Positions 38,658-47,776 are shown, counted from the stretch's first letter. The stretch: DNA of 64,000 bases from Aeromonas encheleia (GCF_900637545.1 NZ_LR134376.1:695001-759000), one strand, 5' to 3'. The notes: generated by a model from the letters alone, not told the origin. Translations and numbers: made by a program.

Positions 38658-38708
38658 TGCTGTGTTCCTCGTTGAATGGATCGGGATTGGATGCGCGAGT
38701 CGGCGCAG

Positions 38709-38786
38709 CTAATAGATCCAGACCAGCAGGCGGGGCACGCACAGGATGGAGCAGCCCAGCGCCTGGGATGAACGGGTTTTTTGCAT
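38709..38786 (-). CDS. Possible 25-residue small protein or leader peptide
   Basis: The frame starts MQKTRSSQALGCSIL and ends LLVWIY. It has a polar basic N-terminus, then a short hydrophobic stretch with two cysteines, and GGGAG about 9 nt upstream of the ATG. It lies just upstream of the CatB-like gene and could be a leader peptide or a tiny membrane protein. I do not recognise it. Confidence 0.35.
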   Translation of the reverse strand: MQKTRSSQALGCSILCVPRLLVWIY

Positions 38787-38950
38787 GAGGAAGGGGCTCC
38801 CGACAGAAGAGGCCAGATGGTAAGGGATGGGGAGGGCGATGCCAAGTCGATGGGGCAGAGGTGGTCAAAACCTGCACAAAGGGTCTGGTTGATATTTATT
38901 CTCAATTGGCCATGATACAGGCTCCACTCATGTAGGTAGAGGAGAGGAAG

Positions 38951-39379
38951 ATGACGAATCAGAACTGGCAGCGTTACATGCTGGAGGCGGAGAATGCCCT
39001 CGGCAAGGGGGCACTGGGGGCGGCCATCTGCCTCTATCAGCAGGCCCTTGGCGAGGTGTATGAGCTGGCGTCCGGCGATCTGGACGAACTGGCCAGCATG
39101 CGGGTCGCCACCTGTCACCGGCTGGCCGATTTCTGGCGCGCCATGGAAGAGCCCGCCTACGAGCTGCGTTACCTCAAGCTCGCCTCCGAACTGGTCACCG
39201 CCCTGGTGCCGCAATGTCCCAACCGCGAGTGCGAGAGCCTGATCAGCGAGCTGGGCTGCTGTCGCGCCGCCCTGCTCTCCTTCCTCAAGCGCCACCCCAA
39301 TCCCGAGATCGCCAGGCTGATCCAGCTGCAGGACAAGGTGCAGGGCTGCGAGCTGATCGGCCGCTTCCGCCTCAACTAG
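38951..39379 (+). CDS. DUF2753 family protein
   Basis: A soluble 142-residue helical protein with TPR-like character (YMLEAENALGKGALGAAICLYQQALGEVYEL). It has several cysteines (CHRLADF, CPNRECESL, GCCRAALL). I recognise it as a DUF2753-type protein of Vibrio/Aeromonas with moderate certainty. Function unknown. GGAGAGGAAG precedes the ATG. Its end overlaps the convergent enoyl-CoA hydratase gene by 8 bp. Confidence 0.65.
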   Translation: MTNQNWQRYMLEAENALGKGALGAAICLYQQALGEVYELASGDLDELASMRVATCHRLADFWRAMEEPAYELRYLKLASELVTALVPQCPNRECESLISELGCCRAALLSFLKRHPNPEIARLIQLQDKVQGCELIGRFRLN

Positions 39380-40127
39380 CGGCTGTGCGCCTGAGCTTGT
39401 GGGCGATGCGTTCCTGGGCCTCTTCCCCCTGCAGGGCGAGGGAGAAGGCGCGGGCCTCCAGATCGATGACGAAATGCACCGCCTGCTTGAGCTCCTGCCT
39501 GAGCAGGGCCTTGCTCTTCTGCAGCGCCTTCGGCGGCTTGGCCGCCAGCTTCAGCCCTTGTGCTCTGGCAAAGGGGAGCAGTTCATCCACCGCCAGCACC
39601 CGGTTGGCGAGGCCGAGCCGCAGCGCCTCCGCGGCATCGATAGCCTCCGCCAGCAGCAACAGCTCGGCCGCCTTCAGGTGGCCGACGGCCCGGGGCAGCA
39701 GCAGGCTGGAGGCAAACTCCGGCACCAGCCCCAGCTCGACGAACGGCAGCTGCAAACGGGCATTCTGTGCCAGATAGACCAGATCGCAGTGCAGCAGCAG
39801 GGTGGTGCCTATGCCGACCGCCGGGCCGGCGACGGCGGCGATGACGGGCTTGGGGAAATCCACCAGGGTGTGCAGGAATTGCAGTATGGGGTCGTCCGCC
39901 GCCAGAGCCGACTTGCCGACGAAGTCGGCGAGATCGTTGCCGGCGGTGAAGCAATCCTGCTGCCCCTGCAACAACAGCACATGGACCCGCTCGTCCAGCG
40001 CCGCCTGCTGCAGCGCCTGGGTGAGGGCCAGATACATCTCGGTGTTGAGGGCATTGCGCTTGTCCGGCCGGTTGAGGGTCAGGATGAGCAAGCCATCCTG
40101 CTGCTCGGCCAGAATTGTGAGGGCCAT
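39372..40127 (-). CDS. Enoyl-CoA hydratase/isomerase family protein
   Basis: A crotonase-fold enzyme of 251 residues. The oxyanion-hole segments are CFTAGNDLADF (about 66) and AGPAVGIGTTLLLHCDLVYLA (about 101-121). The catalytic region VELGLVPEFASSLLLPRAVG resembles enoyl-CoA isomerases as much as hydratases. It acts on fatty acyl-CoA or a similar CoA ester; the exact substrate cannot be read. The ATG at 40127 starts the conserved MALTILAEQQDG; the longer frame lacks a site. Confidence 0.87.
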   Translation of the reverse strand: MALTILAEQQDGLLILTLNRPDKRNALNTEMYLALTQALQQAALDERVHVLLLQGQQDCFTAGNDLADFVGKSALAADDPILQFLHTLVDFPKPVIAAVAGPAVGIGTTLLLHCDLVYLAQNARLQLPFVELGLVPEFASSLLLPRAVGHLKAAELLLLAEAIDAAEALRLGLANRVLAVDELLPFARAQGLKLAAKPPKALQKSKALLRQELKQAVHFVIDLEARAFSLALQGEEAQERIAHKLRRTAAS

Positions 40128-40216
40128 GTCTGAATCCTTGTTGTCGGGGGCTGTCAAAGCCCTCTCTTGAGGGTAAGCTTCGCTTCGTTTGACAACATCA
40201 TAAAAGGATTTCAACC

Positions 40217-40657
40217 ATGTTTAAACGTGCGTTCTACTCCATCCTGACCCTGTGTCTGGCGGCCCCCGCCCTGGCCAAGGTCGAGGCCGTCGATGGCTAT
40301 GTCCGCCTGCTGCCCCCCGGCTCCCCGAACACGGCCGCCTTCATGGTGCTCAAGAATGATGGTGACCAGCCGGTGACCCTGACCGCCGTCTCCTCCCCCG
40401 AGGCCGCACGGGCCGAGCTGCACACCCATCTGCACGAAAACGGGGTGATGAAGATGCGCCAGGTCGATGGCATCCAGATCCCGGCCAAGGGCGAGGTCAC
40501 CCTCAAACCCGGCAGTTTCCACATCATGCTGTTCGAGGTGCGCGACCTCTCGCAGACCGTCCCTGTCCCCCTGACCCTGACGCTGGACGATGGCCAGAGC
40601 CTCACTCTGAGCCTGCCGGTGAAGCCGGTTGAGCCGACGAAAGGCATGCAGCACTGA
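40217..40657 (+). CDS. Periplasmic copper chaperone PCu(A)C
   Basis: A 146-residue exported protein with signal peptide at 1-20 (ALAK). The copper motif is present: HTHLHENGVMKMRQVDG followed by the second block GSFHIMLF, supplying the H/M ligands of PCu(A)C proteins. These deliver Cu(I) to cytochrome oxidase or buffer periplasmic copper. AAGGATTTCAACC precedes the ATG. It appears monocistronic, divergent from the enoyl-CoA hydratase gene. Confidence 0.9.
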   Translation: MFKRAFYSILTLCLAAPALAKVEAVDGYVRLLPPGSPNTAAFMVLKNDGDQPVTLTAVSSPEAARAELHTHLHENGVMKMRQVDGIQIPAKGEVTLKPGSFHIMLFEVRDLSQTVPVPLTLTLDDGQSLTLSLPVKPVEPTKGMQH

Positions 40658-40746
40658 CATTAATGGACGCGTGTTCAGCTTTTTACTCTAGGTATTCCCG
40701 AAACACTGGGTAAAATGATGGCCTTTCCAGTCCATTAGGGAGCGAT

Positions 40747-41379
40747 ATGATGAAAAAGACTTTGATTGCCGGCAGCATGCTGGCCCTGTTCAGCCATGCA
40801 GCCATGGCCGCCGATGACTGGCGTTTCGCGGTTGGCGCCGACATGTGGAACTCCCAGGGGAGCGGCCAGGTCAGCGGTGTCGATGCCGATGGCAGCTATG
40901 ACGACAACTACAACTGGAGCGGCTACCTGCAACTGGAGCACGGCATCATCTTGCTGCCCAATGCCAAGCTCGAGATGACCGACTTCAGCACCAGCGGCGG
41001 CGCATTCAACAACGATCTGCTGGCCTATGATCTGAGCCTCTACTACCGCCTGATGAACAACGACATGTTCCAGCTCGATCTGGGTCTGACCGGTCGTCGT
41101 TACGATGGTGACTTCAACACCCAGCACTACTCCTATGACAAAGACGTGCTGATGGCCTACACCGGTGGTGAAGTGCGCATCCCGGGGACCGGCTTTGCCG
41201 CCTTCGGCGATCTGCGCATGCAGGATGGCGACAACTACGACTACCGTCTGGGTGGTTCCTACAAGTTTACCTCCCTGCCGCTCAAGATCCGTGCCGGCTG
41301 GCGTGAAGCCGAGATGGACTTCGACAAGGTCGATCAGAACATCGACGGCTGGTTCATCGGTGGTGAATTCACCTTCTGA
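40747..41379 (+). CDS. TIGR04219-type outer-membrane beta-barrel protein
   Basis: A 210-residue protein with signal peptide at 1-22 (AMAA). The mature part alternates polar and aromatic residues typical of a small beta barrel and ends in GGEFTF, with the terminal Phe expected for outer-membrane insertion. Family features include FAVGADMWNSQGSGQ and FAAFGDLRMQDGDNYDYRLGGSYKF. Two adjacent ATGs (40747, 40750) are possible; AGGGAG lies upstream. Function unknown. Confidence 0.85.
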   Translation: MMKKTLIAGSMLALFSHAAMAADDWRFAVGADMWNSQGSGQVSGVDADGSYDDNYNWSGYLQLEHGIILLPNAKLEMTDFSTSGGAFNNDLLAYDLSLYYRLMNNDMFQLDLGLTGRRYDGDFNTQHYSYDKDVLMAYTGGEVRIPGTGFAAFGDLRMQDGDNYDYRLGGSYKFTSLPLKIRAGWREAEMDFDKVDQNIDGWFIGGEFTF

Positions 41380-41433
41380 TCGGACGGGACATGATGATGG
41401 GCTCCATCATCGGCATGTGACGAGGACAATATA

Positions 41434-42114
41434 ATGGGCCACATCATAGTGACTGGCGCAGGCTCCGGCCTCGGACGCGCGCTGACAATCGGACTGGTTG
41501 AGCGCGGTCATCGGGTCTCCATGATGGGGCGCCGTTATCAGAAGCTGCAGGAGCAGGAGCGGCTGCTTGGCCACGCGGTGGTCGGCATCGCCGCCGATCT
41601 GGCCCACCACGAAGAGGTGGAGATGGCGTTTTCCGCTGCCGTGGCCTGGGGTGGTTTGCCTGATCTGGTGATCCATTGTGCCGGCGTGGGCGAATTCGGC
41701 CCGGTCGGCGTCTACACCGCCGAGCAGGTGCGCAGGGTGGTGGAGAGCAATCTCATCTCCACCATACTGGTGGCCCAGCAGACGGTGCGCCTCATCGGCA
41801 GCAAGGGCGGCGTGCTCGCCAACGTGCTCTCCTCCGCGGCGCAGACCGGCAAGGCCAACGAGAGCCTCTATTGCGCCTCCAAATGGGGCATGCGAGGCTT
41901 CCTGGAGTCCTTGCGGGCCGAGCTCAAGGGTTCGCCCCTGCGACTGGTGAACCTCTATCCGAGCGGGATCCGCAGCGAGTTCTGGGATGGATCCTCCCAT
42001 GTGGATTCGAGCAACTTCATGACGCCGGAAGACGCCGCCGCCTATATGTTGGATGCGTTGGAAGCCAGAAGCAGCTGCCATGTGACCGATCTCTTCATCG
42101 GTCGCAACGAGTAA
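41434..42114 (+). CDS. Short-chain dehydrogenase/reductase
   Basis: A Rossmann-fold SDR of 226 residues. The cofactor motif TGAGSGLG lies at about 7-14, an Asn-rich VIHCAGVG segment near 76, catalytic Ser in NVLSSAAQ, and YCASKWG (Tyr-x-x-x-Lys) near 146-152. NAD(P)-dependent oxidoreductase; substrate unknown. The start follows GAGGACAATATA. It ends before a strong terminator that precedes the displaced proS fragment. Confidence 0.9.
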   Translation: MGHIIVTGAGSGLGRALTIGLVERGHRVSMMGRRYQKLQEQERLLGHAVVGIAADLAHHEEVEMAFSAAVAWGGLPDLVIHCAGVGEFGPVGVYTAEQVRRVVESNLISTILVAQQTVRLIGSKGGVLANVLSSAAQTGKANESLYCASKWGMRGFLESLRAELKGSPLRLVNLYPSGIRSEFWDGSSHVDSSNFMTPEDAAAYMLDALEARSSCHVTDLFIGRNE

Positions 42115-42151
42115 GCCCCGCCTCGCCACGCCTTCCCGGCAGGCAGACAAC

Positions 42152-42180
42152 AAAAAGCGCGCCATTGGCGCGCTTTTTTA
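42152..42180. terminator. Terminator between SDR gene and proS remnant
   Basis: AAAAAGCGCGCCA-TTGGCGCGCTTTTTT is a strong stem with A and T flanks. It would originally have served both the SDR gene and a convergent proS. Confidence 0.92.
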
Positions 42181-42197
42181 TTGCTGCATGGCGGCGG

Positions 42198-42350
42198 TAT
42201 TAACGACCCGGCTTGCCCTTGAGCAGGGCGACGATGTCGTCGATCGCCACTTCCTGCTTCTCGCCGGAGCGGCGGCACTTGTACTCCACCACACCGTTGT
42301 CCAGGCCGCGATCGCCGATGTTCTGGGGCATCGCCAGCGGGGCATGGGGA
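42198..42350 (-). pseudogene. Displaced duplicate of the proS 3' end
   Basis: 123 bp at 42198-42320 match the proS 3' end at 43430-43552 with four mismatches (119/123), including the TAA stop. The fragment keeps frame and would encode [14 protein letters not shown] through GKPGR. Before IGDRG it reads IPHA then PLAMPQN, and further upstream all similarity to proS is lost. It is a relic with no catalytic region. Confidence 0.9.
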
Positions 42351-42606
42351 ATATGTTGTGCAATTGGATGTGGGAATGATGGATATATTTTAAGGCCGAC
42401 AATGCAATGTATTAACTAAGGTAGAAATTATCAACATGTAAAAATAAATGTTTAGAGTGAAATGACAAAAGCACCGATTTTTATAATGCGTTATCGCTAC
42501 TTACTACTCCAGTATTTAATGTTTAGAATATAATAAACGTATATCCAGTCCCATGCAGAATCATATTTAACTTCTGGTGGAGATTAGCTAATCGTACCTG
42601 AAGTTA
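42351..42606. other. AT-rich noncoding insert
   Basis: About 250 bases with strikingly low GC compared with the surroundings lie between the proS relic and the exonuclease gene. No gene, repeat or hairpin of note was found. The composition suggests foreign origin. Confidence 0.6.
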
Positions 42607-43236
42607 TCATTTTTTAGCCGCATATCCCTGCAGGAAGGACTGAACTGCATGCTTTGATTTTTTGCCAAGGGTTAGCAGCAATTCAAAATCAGGGTTGATA
42701 ATGCCATGCCGGCACTCTAATTCCTTTAACAGGGCGAGCCACAGGTGCGCCGTCACCTCGGCATCCGCCAGTGCGCGGTGAAATACCCCGTCATTGGGTA
42801 AGCTCTGGTACTGTACCAAGGTAGCCAACTTATGGTTCGGCGCCTCGGGGAATAACCGTCTCGACAGCAGCAAGGAGCAGGCGAACTGCCCAGGATAGTG
42901 CGTCGAAAGTCGCTCTATTTCAGCATCCAGAAAGCGCTTGTCGAAGGAGGCATTATGGGCGACCAGATTATCATCACCGATAAACTCGACGAAGTCCGCC
43001 ATCACCTCCCCGCAAGGTGGCGCCTGTTTCAGCATGGCATTGCTGATCCCGGTATATTGCTCAATAAAGCTGCTGACGTTAAAGCCAGGATTCATCAACG
43101 CCGAAAAACGTTCACTGATATGGCCGTTTTCAATCCGGACGGCGCCAATTTCGATCGCTCTATCACCTTGTCCCGGTGAGAGCCCGGTAGTCTCGAAATC
43201 GAGCACGACGACGGTATTGGCTAAGGCGCTGGACAT
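42607..43236 (-). CDS. 3'-5' exonuclease, DnaQ-like
   Basis: A DEDD-family exonuclease of 209 residues. Exo I is DFETTGLSPG (Asp13, Glu15), Exo II lies in NLVAHNASFDKRFLD, and Exo III is HRALADAEVTAHLW (HxAxxD). It resembles DNA polymerase III epsilon or PolC-type exonuclease domains but lacks the epsilon tail that binds alpha, so a repair or phage-type role is possible. Its codon use and lower GC differ from its neighbours. It sits inside the segment bracketed by proS 3'-end copies and is probably acquired. Confidence 0.85.
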   Translation of the reverse strand: MSSALANTVVVLDFETTGLSPGQGDRAIEIGAVRIENGHISERFSALMNPGFNVSSFIEQYTGISNAMLKQAPPCGEVMADFVEFIGDDNLVAHNASFDKRFLDAEIERLSTHYPGQFACSLLLSRRLFPEAPNHKLATLVQYQSLPNDGVFHRALADAEVTAHLWLALLKELECRHGIINPDFELLLTLGKKSKHAVQSFLQGYAAKK

Positions 43237-43360
43237 AATCTCTCGGGCAATCTGGATAAAGAACGTCAGTCTAGGAAATCTGCTACTTCATGTACAGCGC
43301 AATATCGCGATACAACTGGAGCCTTGTGTTTGTGATGAGCAGCAGAGACAGGCAACATAT

Positions 43361-43400
43361 AAAAAGCCCCGAGTGCAATTCACACTCGGGGCTTTTTTAT
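43361..43400 (-). terminator. proS terminator
   Basis: AAAAAGCCCCGAGTG and CACTCGGGGCTTTTTT flank a short loop, a perfect 11-bp core with A/T flanks, 32 nt after the proS stop. Confidence 0.92.
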
Positions 43401-43431
43401 CGAAAACGAAAAGCAGAGTTAGCAGGCGCTA

Positions 43432-45156
43432 TTAGCGACCCAGCTTGCCCTTGAGCAGGGCGACGATGTCGGCGATCGCCACTTCCTGCTTCTCGCCGGA
43501 GCGGCGGCACTTGTACTCCACCACGCCGTTGTCCAGGCCGCGATCGCCGATGACGATGGCGTGCGGGATACCGATCAGCTCCATGTCGGCGAACATCACG
43601 CCCGGACGCTCCTTGCGGTCATCGAACAGCACGTCCACGCCGGCGGCCTTCAGCTCGGCGTAGAACTGCTGCGCCTGCTCGGCGACGCGCTCGGACTTGT
43701 GCATGTTCATCGGCACTATGGCCACTTCGAACGGGGCTATGGCCTCCGGCCAGATGATGCCGTACTGGTCGTTGTTCTGCTCGATGGCGGCGGCCACCAG
43801 GCGGGAGACCCCGATGCCGTAGCAACCCATCTCCATGGTGACGGACTTGCCGCCCTCGTTCAGCACGCTGGCCTTCATGGCCTCGGAGTACTTGGTACCC
43901 AGCTGGAAGATGTGGCCCACTTCGATGCCGCGCTTGAGCAGCAGCTTGCCCTGGCCGCAGGGGCTGGGGTCGCCTTCCACCACGTTGCGCAGATCGGCCA
44001 CTTCATAAGTGGCGATGTCGCGATCCCAGTTGGCACCGGTCAGGTGGAAGCCGGTCTCGTTGGCGCCGCAGACAAAATCGGCAAGATGGGCGGCGCTGCG
44101 ATCGGCGATGATGCGACCATTGAAGCCGACCGGGCCGATGGAGCCCGCATCACAGCCGGCGGCGGCCTTGATCTGCTCCTCGCTCGCGAAGGTCAGCGGG
44201 TTGGCGACACCTAGCAGCTTCTCGGCCTTGATCTCGTTCAGCTCGTGGTCGCCACGCAGCACCAGGGCGATGACCGCCTGCTGGCCGTGCTCGTCCGCCT
44301 CGGCCAGCACCAGCAGGGTCTTGGCGATGACAGCCGGCGCGACACTCAGGAAGGCGGCCACTTCATCTATGGTGTGGACGGCCGGAGTCGCCACCTTGGT
44401 CAGGGCGGCAGTGGCTGCGGCGCGCACGCCGGCCGGTGCCAGCGCCTCGGCCATCTCGATGTTGGCGGCGTAATCGGAGCTGTCGGAGAAGGCGATCAGA
44501 TCTTCACCACTCTCGGCCAGCACCTGGAATTCGTGGGAGCCGGTACCGCCGATGGAGCCGGTATCGGCCTGCACCGGACGGAAATTCAGCCCCATGCGGG
44601 TGAAGGCGGTGCAGTAGGCCGCGTGCATCTTCTCGTAGGTCTCGATCAGCGAGGCCTTGTCGATATGGAAGGAGTAGGCGTCCTTCATCAGGAACTCGCG
44701 TCCACGCATCACGCCGAAACGGGGACGCACCTCATCGCGGAACTTGGTCTGGATCTGGTAGAGGTTGAGCGGCAGCTGCTTGTAGCTGTTCACTTCGTAA
44801 CGGACCAGCGAGGTGATCACCTCTTCGTGGGTCGGGCCCAGCACGAAGGGACGGTTGTGGCGGTCGGTCAGACGGCACAGCTCGGGGCCGTAGTCGTCCC
44901 AGCGGCCGGACTCCTGCCACAGCTCGGCCGGTTGCACCACCGGCATGGAGACTTCGATGGCACCAGCATTGTTCATCTCTTCGCGAACAATGTTCTCGAT
45001 CTTCTTCAGTACCCGCAGGCCGGACGGCAGCCAGGCATACATGCCGGAGGCCAGTTTGCGGATCATGCCGGCGCGCAGCATCAGCTGATGGCTGACGACT
45101 TCCGCATCGGAGGGGGTTTCCTTGAGAGTGGAAAGCAGATATTGGCTGGTACGCAT
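43432..45156 (-). CDS. proS: Prolyl-tRNA synthetase
   Basis: A bacterial class II aminoacyl-tRNA synthetase of 574 residues that charges tRNA-Pro in the cytoplasm. The N-terminal [30 protein letters not shown] is characteristic. Motif 2 lies in [28 protein letters not shown], the editing (INS) domain spans about 225-400, motif 3 is [13 protein letters not shown], and the anticodon-binding domain closes the protein. The last 41 codons are duplicated 1.2 kb downstream, indicating that this 3' end may have been replaced by an insertion. It is divergent from ruvA. Confidence 0.97.
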   Translation of the reverse strand: MRTSQYLLSTLKETPSDAEVVSHQLMLRAGMIRKLASGMYAWLPSGLRVLKKIENIVREEMNNAGAIEVSMPVVQPAELWQESGRWDDYGPELCRLTDRHNRPFVLGPTHEEVITSLVRYEVNSYKQLPLNLYQIQTKFRDEVRPRFGVMRGREFLMKDAYSFHIDKASLIETYEKMHAAYCTAFTRMGLNFRPVQADTGSIGGTGSHEFQVLAESGEDLIAFSDSSDYAANIEMAEALAPAGVRAAATAALTKVATPAVHTIDEVAAFLSVAPAVIAKTLLVLAEADEHGQQAVIALVLRGDHELNEIKAEKLLGVANPLTFASEEQIKAAAGCDAGSIGPVGFNGRIIADRSAAHLADFVCGANETGFHLTGANWDRDIATYEVADLRNVVEGDPSPCGQGKLLLKRGIEVGHIFQLGTKYSEAMKASVLNEGGKSVTMEMGCYGIGVSRLVAAAIEQNNDQYGIIWPEAIAPFEVAIVPMNMHKSERVAEQAQQFYAELKAAGVDVLFDDRKERPGVMFADMELIGIPHAIVIGDRGLDNGVVEYKCRRSGEKQEVAIADIVALLKGKLGR

Positions 45157-45332
45157 CGCGGTAGACCTTAGCTAGTTCGGGCGCTGGACCCTGGAAAATT
45201 TCAAGGGCCGGATTTTAACATGGGTCCATATCCTAACGCGATTTTCTATCTTCAATAAGTGACTAAATGCGGCCGGGTCGTCGTCATCCTGGCCTTATAT
45301 GGCGGCCAGAGGCAGACACTGTCATCAGTATG

Positions 45333-45348
45333 CTGGATACTTATCCAG
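45333..45348 (+). promoter_or_regulatory. LexA-like SOS box before ruvA
   Basis: CTGGATACTTATCCAG has the CTG-N10-CAG frame of a LexA site with an A/T-rich centre and near-perfect dyad. It lies 59 nt before the ruvA start. ruvAB is SOS-induced in E. coli, which supports the call. Confidence 0.65.
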
Positions 45349-45406
45349 TAATTATTTAAGCTAAGCGCTACTTTATGGCTGGCTGTGTTGGTTGAGGAGA
45401 GATGTC

Positions 45407-46021
45407 GTGATTGGTCGCGTGAGAGGCATTGTGATTGAGAAGAATCCCCCCGAGGTGTTGCTCGAGGTGGGTGGCGTGGGCTATGAGGTACAGATGCCCA
45501 TGAGCTGCTTCTATGATCTGCCCGAGCTCGGGAAGGAAGCGACCATTCACACTCATTTCGTGGTGCGGGAAGATGCCCAGCTGCTCTATGGCTTCAACCA
45601 CAAGCAGGAGCGGGCGCTGTTTCGCGAGCTGATCAAGACCAATGGGGTCGGCCCCAAGCTGGCGCTGGCGATCCTGTCCGGCATGACTGCCACCCAGTTC
45701 GTGCTGAGCGTCGAGCGCGAGGAGATAAGCTCCCTGGTGAAGCTACCCGGCGTGGGCAAGAAGACCGCCGAGCGACTGGTGGTGGAGATGAAGGACCGCC
45801 TCAAGGGCTGGGTCAGCCACGATCTGTTCTCCCCCGCCACCATCAGTCTGCCCGCCCAGGAGAGCCAGCTGCGCGCCCCCGATGCGAGCGAAGAGGCCGC
45901 CAGCGCCCTGGTGGCACTCGGCTACAAGCCGCAGCAGGCGAGCCAGATTGTCAGCAAGGTGGCCAAGGAGGGGATGTCGGTTGAGTCGATCATCCGTGAA
46001 TCCCTGCGTAGCCTGGTGTGA
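45407..46021 (+). CDS. ruvA: Holliday junction helicase subunit RuvA
   Basis: The DNA-binding subunit (204 residues) that holds the Holliday junction for RuvB. It begins [28 protein letters not shown]. Two helix-hairpin-helix motifs occur ([25 protein letters not shown] at about 70-125), and domain III (about 155-204) carries the RuvB-binding [12 protein letters not shown]. The GTG at 45407 is used because AGGAG precedes it and the length then matches RuvA; an upstream TTG would include the binding site. ruvC is not adjacent. Confidence 0.96.
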   Translation: MIGRVRGIVIEKNPPEVLLEVGGVGYEVQMPMSCFYDLPELGKEATIHTHFVVREDAQLLYGFNHKQERALFRELIKTNGVGPKLALAILSGMTATQFVLSVEREEISSLVKLPGVGKKTAERLVVEMKDRLKGWVSHDLFSPATISLPAQESQLRAPDASEEAASALVALGYKPQQASQIVSKVAKEGMSVESIIRESLRSLV

Positions 46022-46081
46022 GGATGAACATGAATCAAGCGGCTCGCCCTGTCTCGATCTTCGGTGTACGTGGGGTAATGC

Positions 46082-47092
46082 ATGATTGAAGCGGATCGTC
46101 TTATCTCGGCCGGTGCCGCTCGCGAGGAGGAGGTCATCGATCGGGCCATCCGGCCCAAGAAACTGGCCGATTACACCGGTCAGGATCCCGTCTGCGCCCA
46201 GATGGAGATCTTCATCGAGGCCGCGCGCCAGCGCGGGGAGGCGCTCGATCATTTGCTGATCTTCGGCCCGCCCGGCCTTGGCAAGACCACGCTCGCCAAT
46301 ATCGTGGCCAACGAGATGGGGGTCAATATCAAGACCACCTCGGGTCCGGTGCTGGAGAAGGCGGGGGATCTGGCGGCGCTGCTCACCAACCTCGAGCCGA
46401 ACGACGTGCTGTTCATCGACGAGATCCACCGTCTCAGCCCTGTGGTGGAGGAGGTGCTCTATCCGGCCATGGAGGATTACCAGCTCGACATCATGATAGG
46501 GGAAGGGCCTGCTGCCCGCTCCATCAAGCTGGATCTGCCCCCCTTCACCCTGATCGGCGCCACCACCCGGGCCGGCTCGCTGACCAGCCCGCTGCGGGAC
46601 AGATTCGGTATCGTCCAGCGGCTGGAGTTCTACAACGTCAAGGATCTCACCGACATAGTCGCGCGCAGCGCCCGTTGCCTCGGGCTCGAGATGTCGGGGG
46701 ATGGGGCGTTGGAAGTGGCGCGCCGCTCCCGGGGTACGCCGCGGATTGCTAACCGTTTGTTGCGGCGGGTACGGGATTTCGCCCAGGTGAAATCTGATGG
46801 CCGGATTGATGGACCCATAGCGGCCCGTGCCATGGACATGCTGGACGTGGATAATCAGGGTTTCGACTTCATGGACCGCAAGTTATTGTTGGCTGTCATC
46901 GACAAGTTTATGGGGGGCCCGGTCGGCCTCGATAACCTGGCGGCCGCGATCGGCGAAGAGAAAGACACCATAGAAGATGTGCTTGAGCCTTATCTCATCC
47001 AGCAGGGCTACCTGCAGCGCACACCCAGAGGGCGGCTGGCGACCCCGAGAGCCTATGCTCACTTCGGCCTGCAACGGCCCGATGAGGGATAA
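46082..47092 (+). CDS. ruvB: Holliday junction helicase motor RuvB
   Basis: An AAA+ ATPase of 336 residues that drives branch migration with RuvA. Walker [10 protein letters not shown] is at residues 62-70, Walker [12 protein letters not shown] follows at about 111, sensor 1 is in [10 protein letters not shown], and the arginine finger region is LRDRFGI. A winged-helix C-terminal domain with [14 protein letters not shown] ends the protein. It follows ruvA by 60 bp in one operon, ending at a terminator. Confidence 0.97.
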   Translation: MIEADRLISAGAAREEEVIDRAIRPKKLADYTGQDPVCAQMEIFIEAARQRGEALDHLLIFGPPGLGKTTLANIVANEMGVNIKTTSGPVLEKAGDLAALLTNLEPNDVLFIDEIHRLSPVVEEVLYPAMEDYQLDIMIGEGPAARSIKLDLPPFTLIGATTRAGSLTSPLRDRFGIVQRLEFYNVKDLTDIVARSARCLGLEMSGDGALEVARRSRGTPRIANRLLRRVRDFAQVKSDGRIDGPIAARAMDMLDVDNQGFDFMDRKLLLAVIDKFMGGPVGLDNLAAAIGEEKDTIEDVLEPYLIQQGYLQRTPRGRLATPRAYAHFGLQRPDEG

Positions 47093-47109
47093 AAACAGCT
47101 GATTGAACA

Positions 47110-47137
47110 AAAAACCGCCTCCAGGGGCGGTTTTTTA
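47110..47137 (+). terminator. ruvB terminator
   Basis: AAAACCGCC-TCCA-GGGGCGGTTTTTT is a strong hairpin with T-tract, 18 nt after the ruvB stop. Confidence 0.92.
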
Positions 47138-47147
47138 CTATTCTGAC

Positions 47148-47178
47148 AAAAAAAAGCCCACCGCTGAGCAGGGTGGGC
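47148..47178 (-). terminator. Minus-strand terminator facing ruvB
   Basis: On the minus strand GCCCACC-CTGCTCAGC-GGTGGGC is followed by eight or more T residues. This ends a transcript coming from the right, the small unit starting near 47435. Confidence 0.85.
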
Positions 47179-47262
47179 AAAGACAATTCAGGATGGATGT
47201 TCACAGACAGTGAGAGTGTCCAGAGACAGACCGGAAAAACACAAAGGAGCCGTCGCGAGGCT

Positions 47263-47340
47263 TCAGAGTCGGTTCATTTGATAGAGCTGAACGAACGAAA
47301 GCTTGTAGTAACGAATGGTCTTGGCAACAAACTTTTTCAT
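47263..47340 (-). CDS. Possible 25-residue basic peptide
   Basis: The frame starts MKKFVAKTIRYYKLS and ends YQMNRL. It is strongly basic with aromatic residues in an amphipathic arrangement. It lies between a consensus-like promoter (47441-47469) and a terminator (47148-47178) on the same strand. The ribosome binding site is weak (GGAATTTAAG). The transcript could equally be an untranslated small RNA. Confidence 0.4.
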   Translation of the reverse strand: MKKFVAKTIRYYKLSFVQLYQMNRL

Positions 47341-47440
47341 CTTAAATTCCAACAAACAGGTTCGAGATGTTCATCGAATACATACCGGGAACCCAGAATG
47401 ACCGGCCTGTACTCAGGGGCGTACCCTCACTGCGAGGCGC

Positions 47441-47469
47441 ATTGTAGGAGCTCTTTCCGGGCCGGGCAA
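47441..47469 (-). promoter_or_regulatory. Promoter of small minus-strand unit
   Basis: On the minus strand TTGCCC, 17 bp, TACAAT, followed by the GC-rich discriminator GCGCCTCGC. The spacing is ideal, and the discriminator is of the type found at stringently controlled promoters. Start expected near 47434. Confidence 0.65.
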
Positions 47470-47662
47470 ACAAGAAAATTTACCTGTTTCGGATTAGATA
47501 AAGTAATTGATATGGTGGCCGGTCAAATAAGCATAAACATGTGTTTTTGTTGGTTTTAAATTGGAATTGCCGCGGGTGGTTCAGATTGGGAAATACAGAA
47601 TGAAATCGCCCCGTCACACTATTCTTTTAACAGAATTGAAACTAATATCGATTTATCTAAAG

Positions 47663-47676
47663 TTGATTTAAATCAA
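47663..47676 (+). promoter_or_regulatory. FNR box 1 upstream of cydA
   Basis: TTGATTTAAATCAA matches the FNR consensus TTGAT-N4-ATCAA exactly. It is 365 nt before cydA and may serve an upstream promoter or repression. Confidence 0.8.
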
Positions 47677-47776
47677 ACATTTAAAGGTAAGTGTTTTTTG
47701 TGAACAAGCTCTCAAAATTAACCTGCACCCGTTGGTAAGTTGCCTTGAAAAGGCATGTATTGATGATGGTTTTACA

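Noticed and set aside
47173..47559. A 128-codon plus-strand frame between ruvB and cydA
   Set aside because: No ribosome binding site, it starts in a terminator, and it overlaps the better-supported minus-strand unit.
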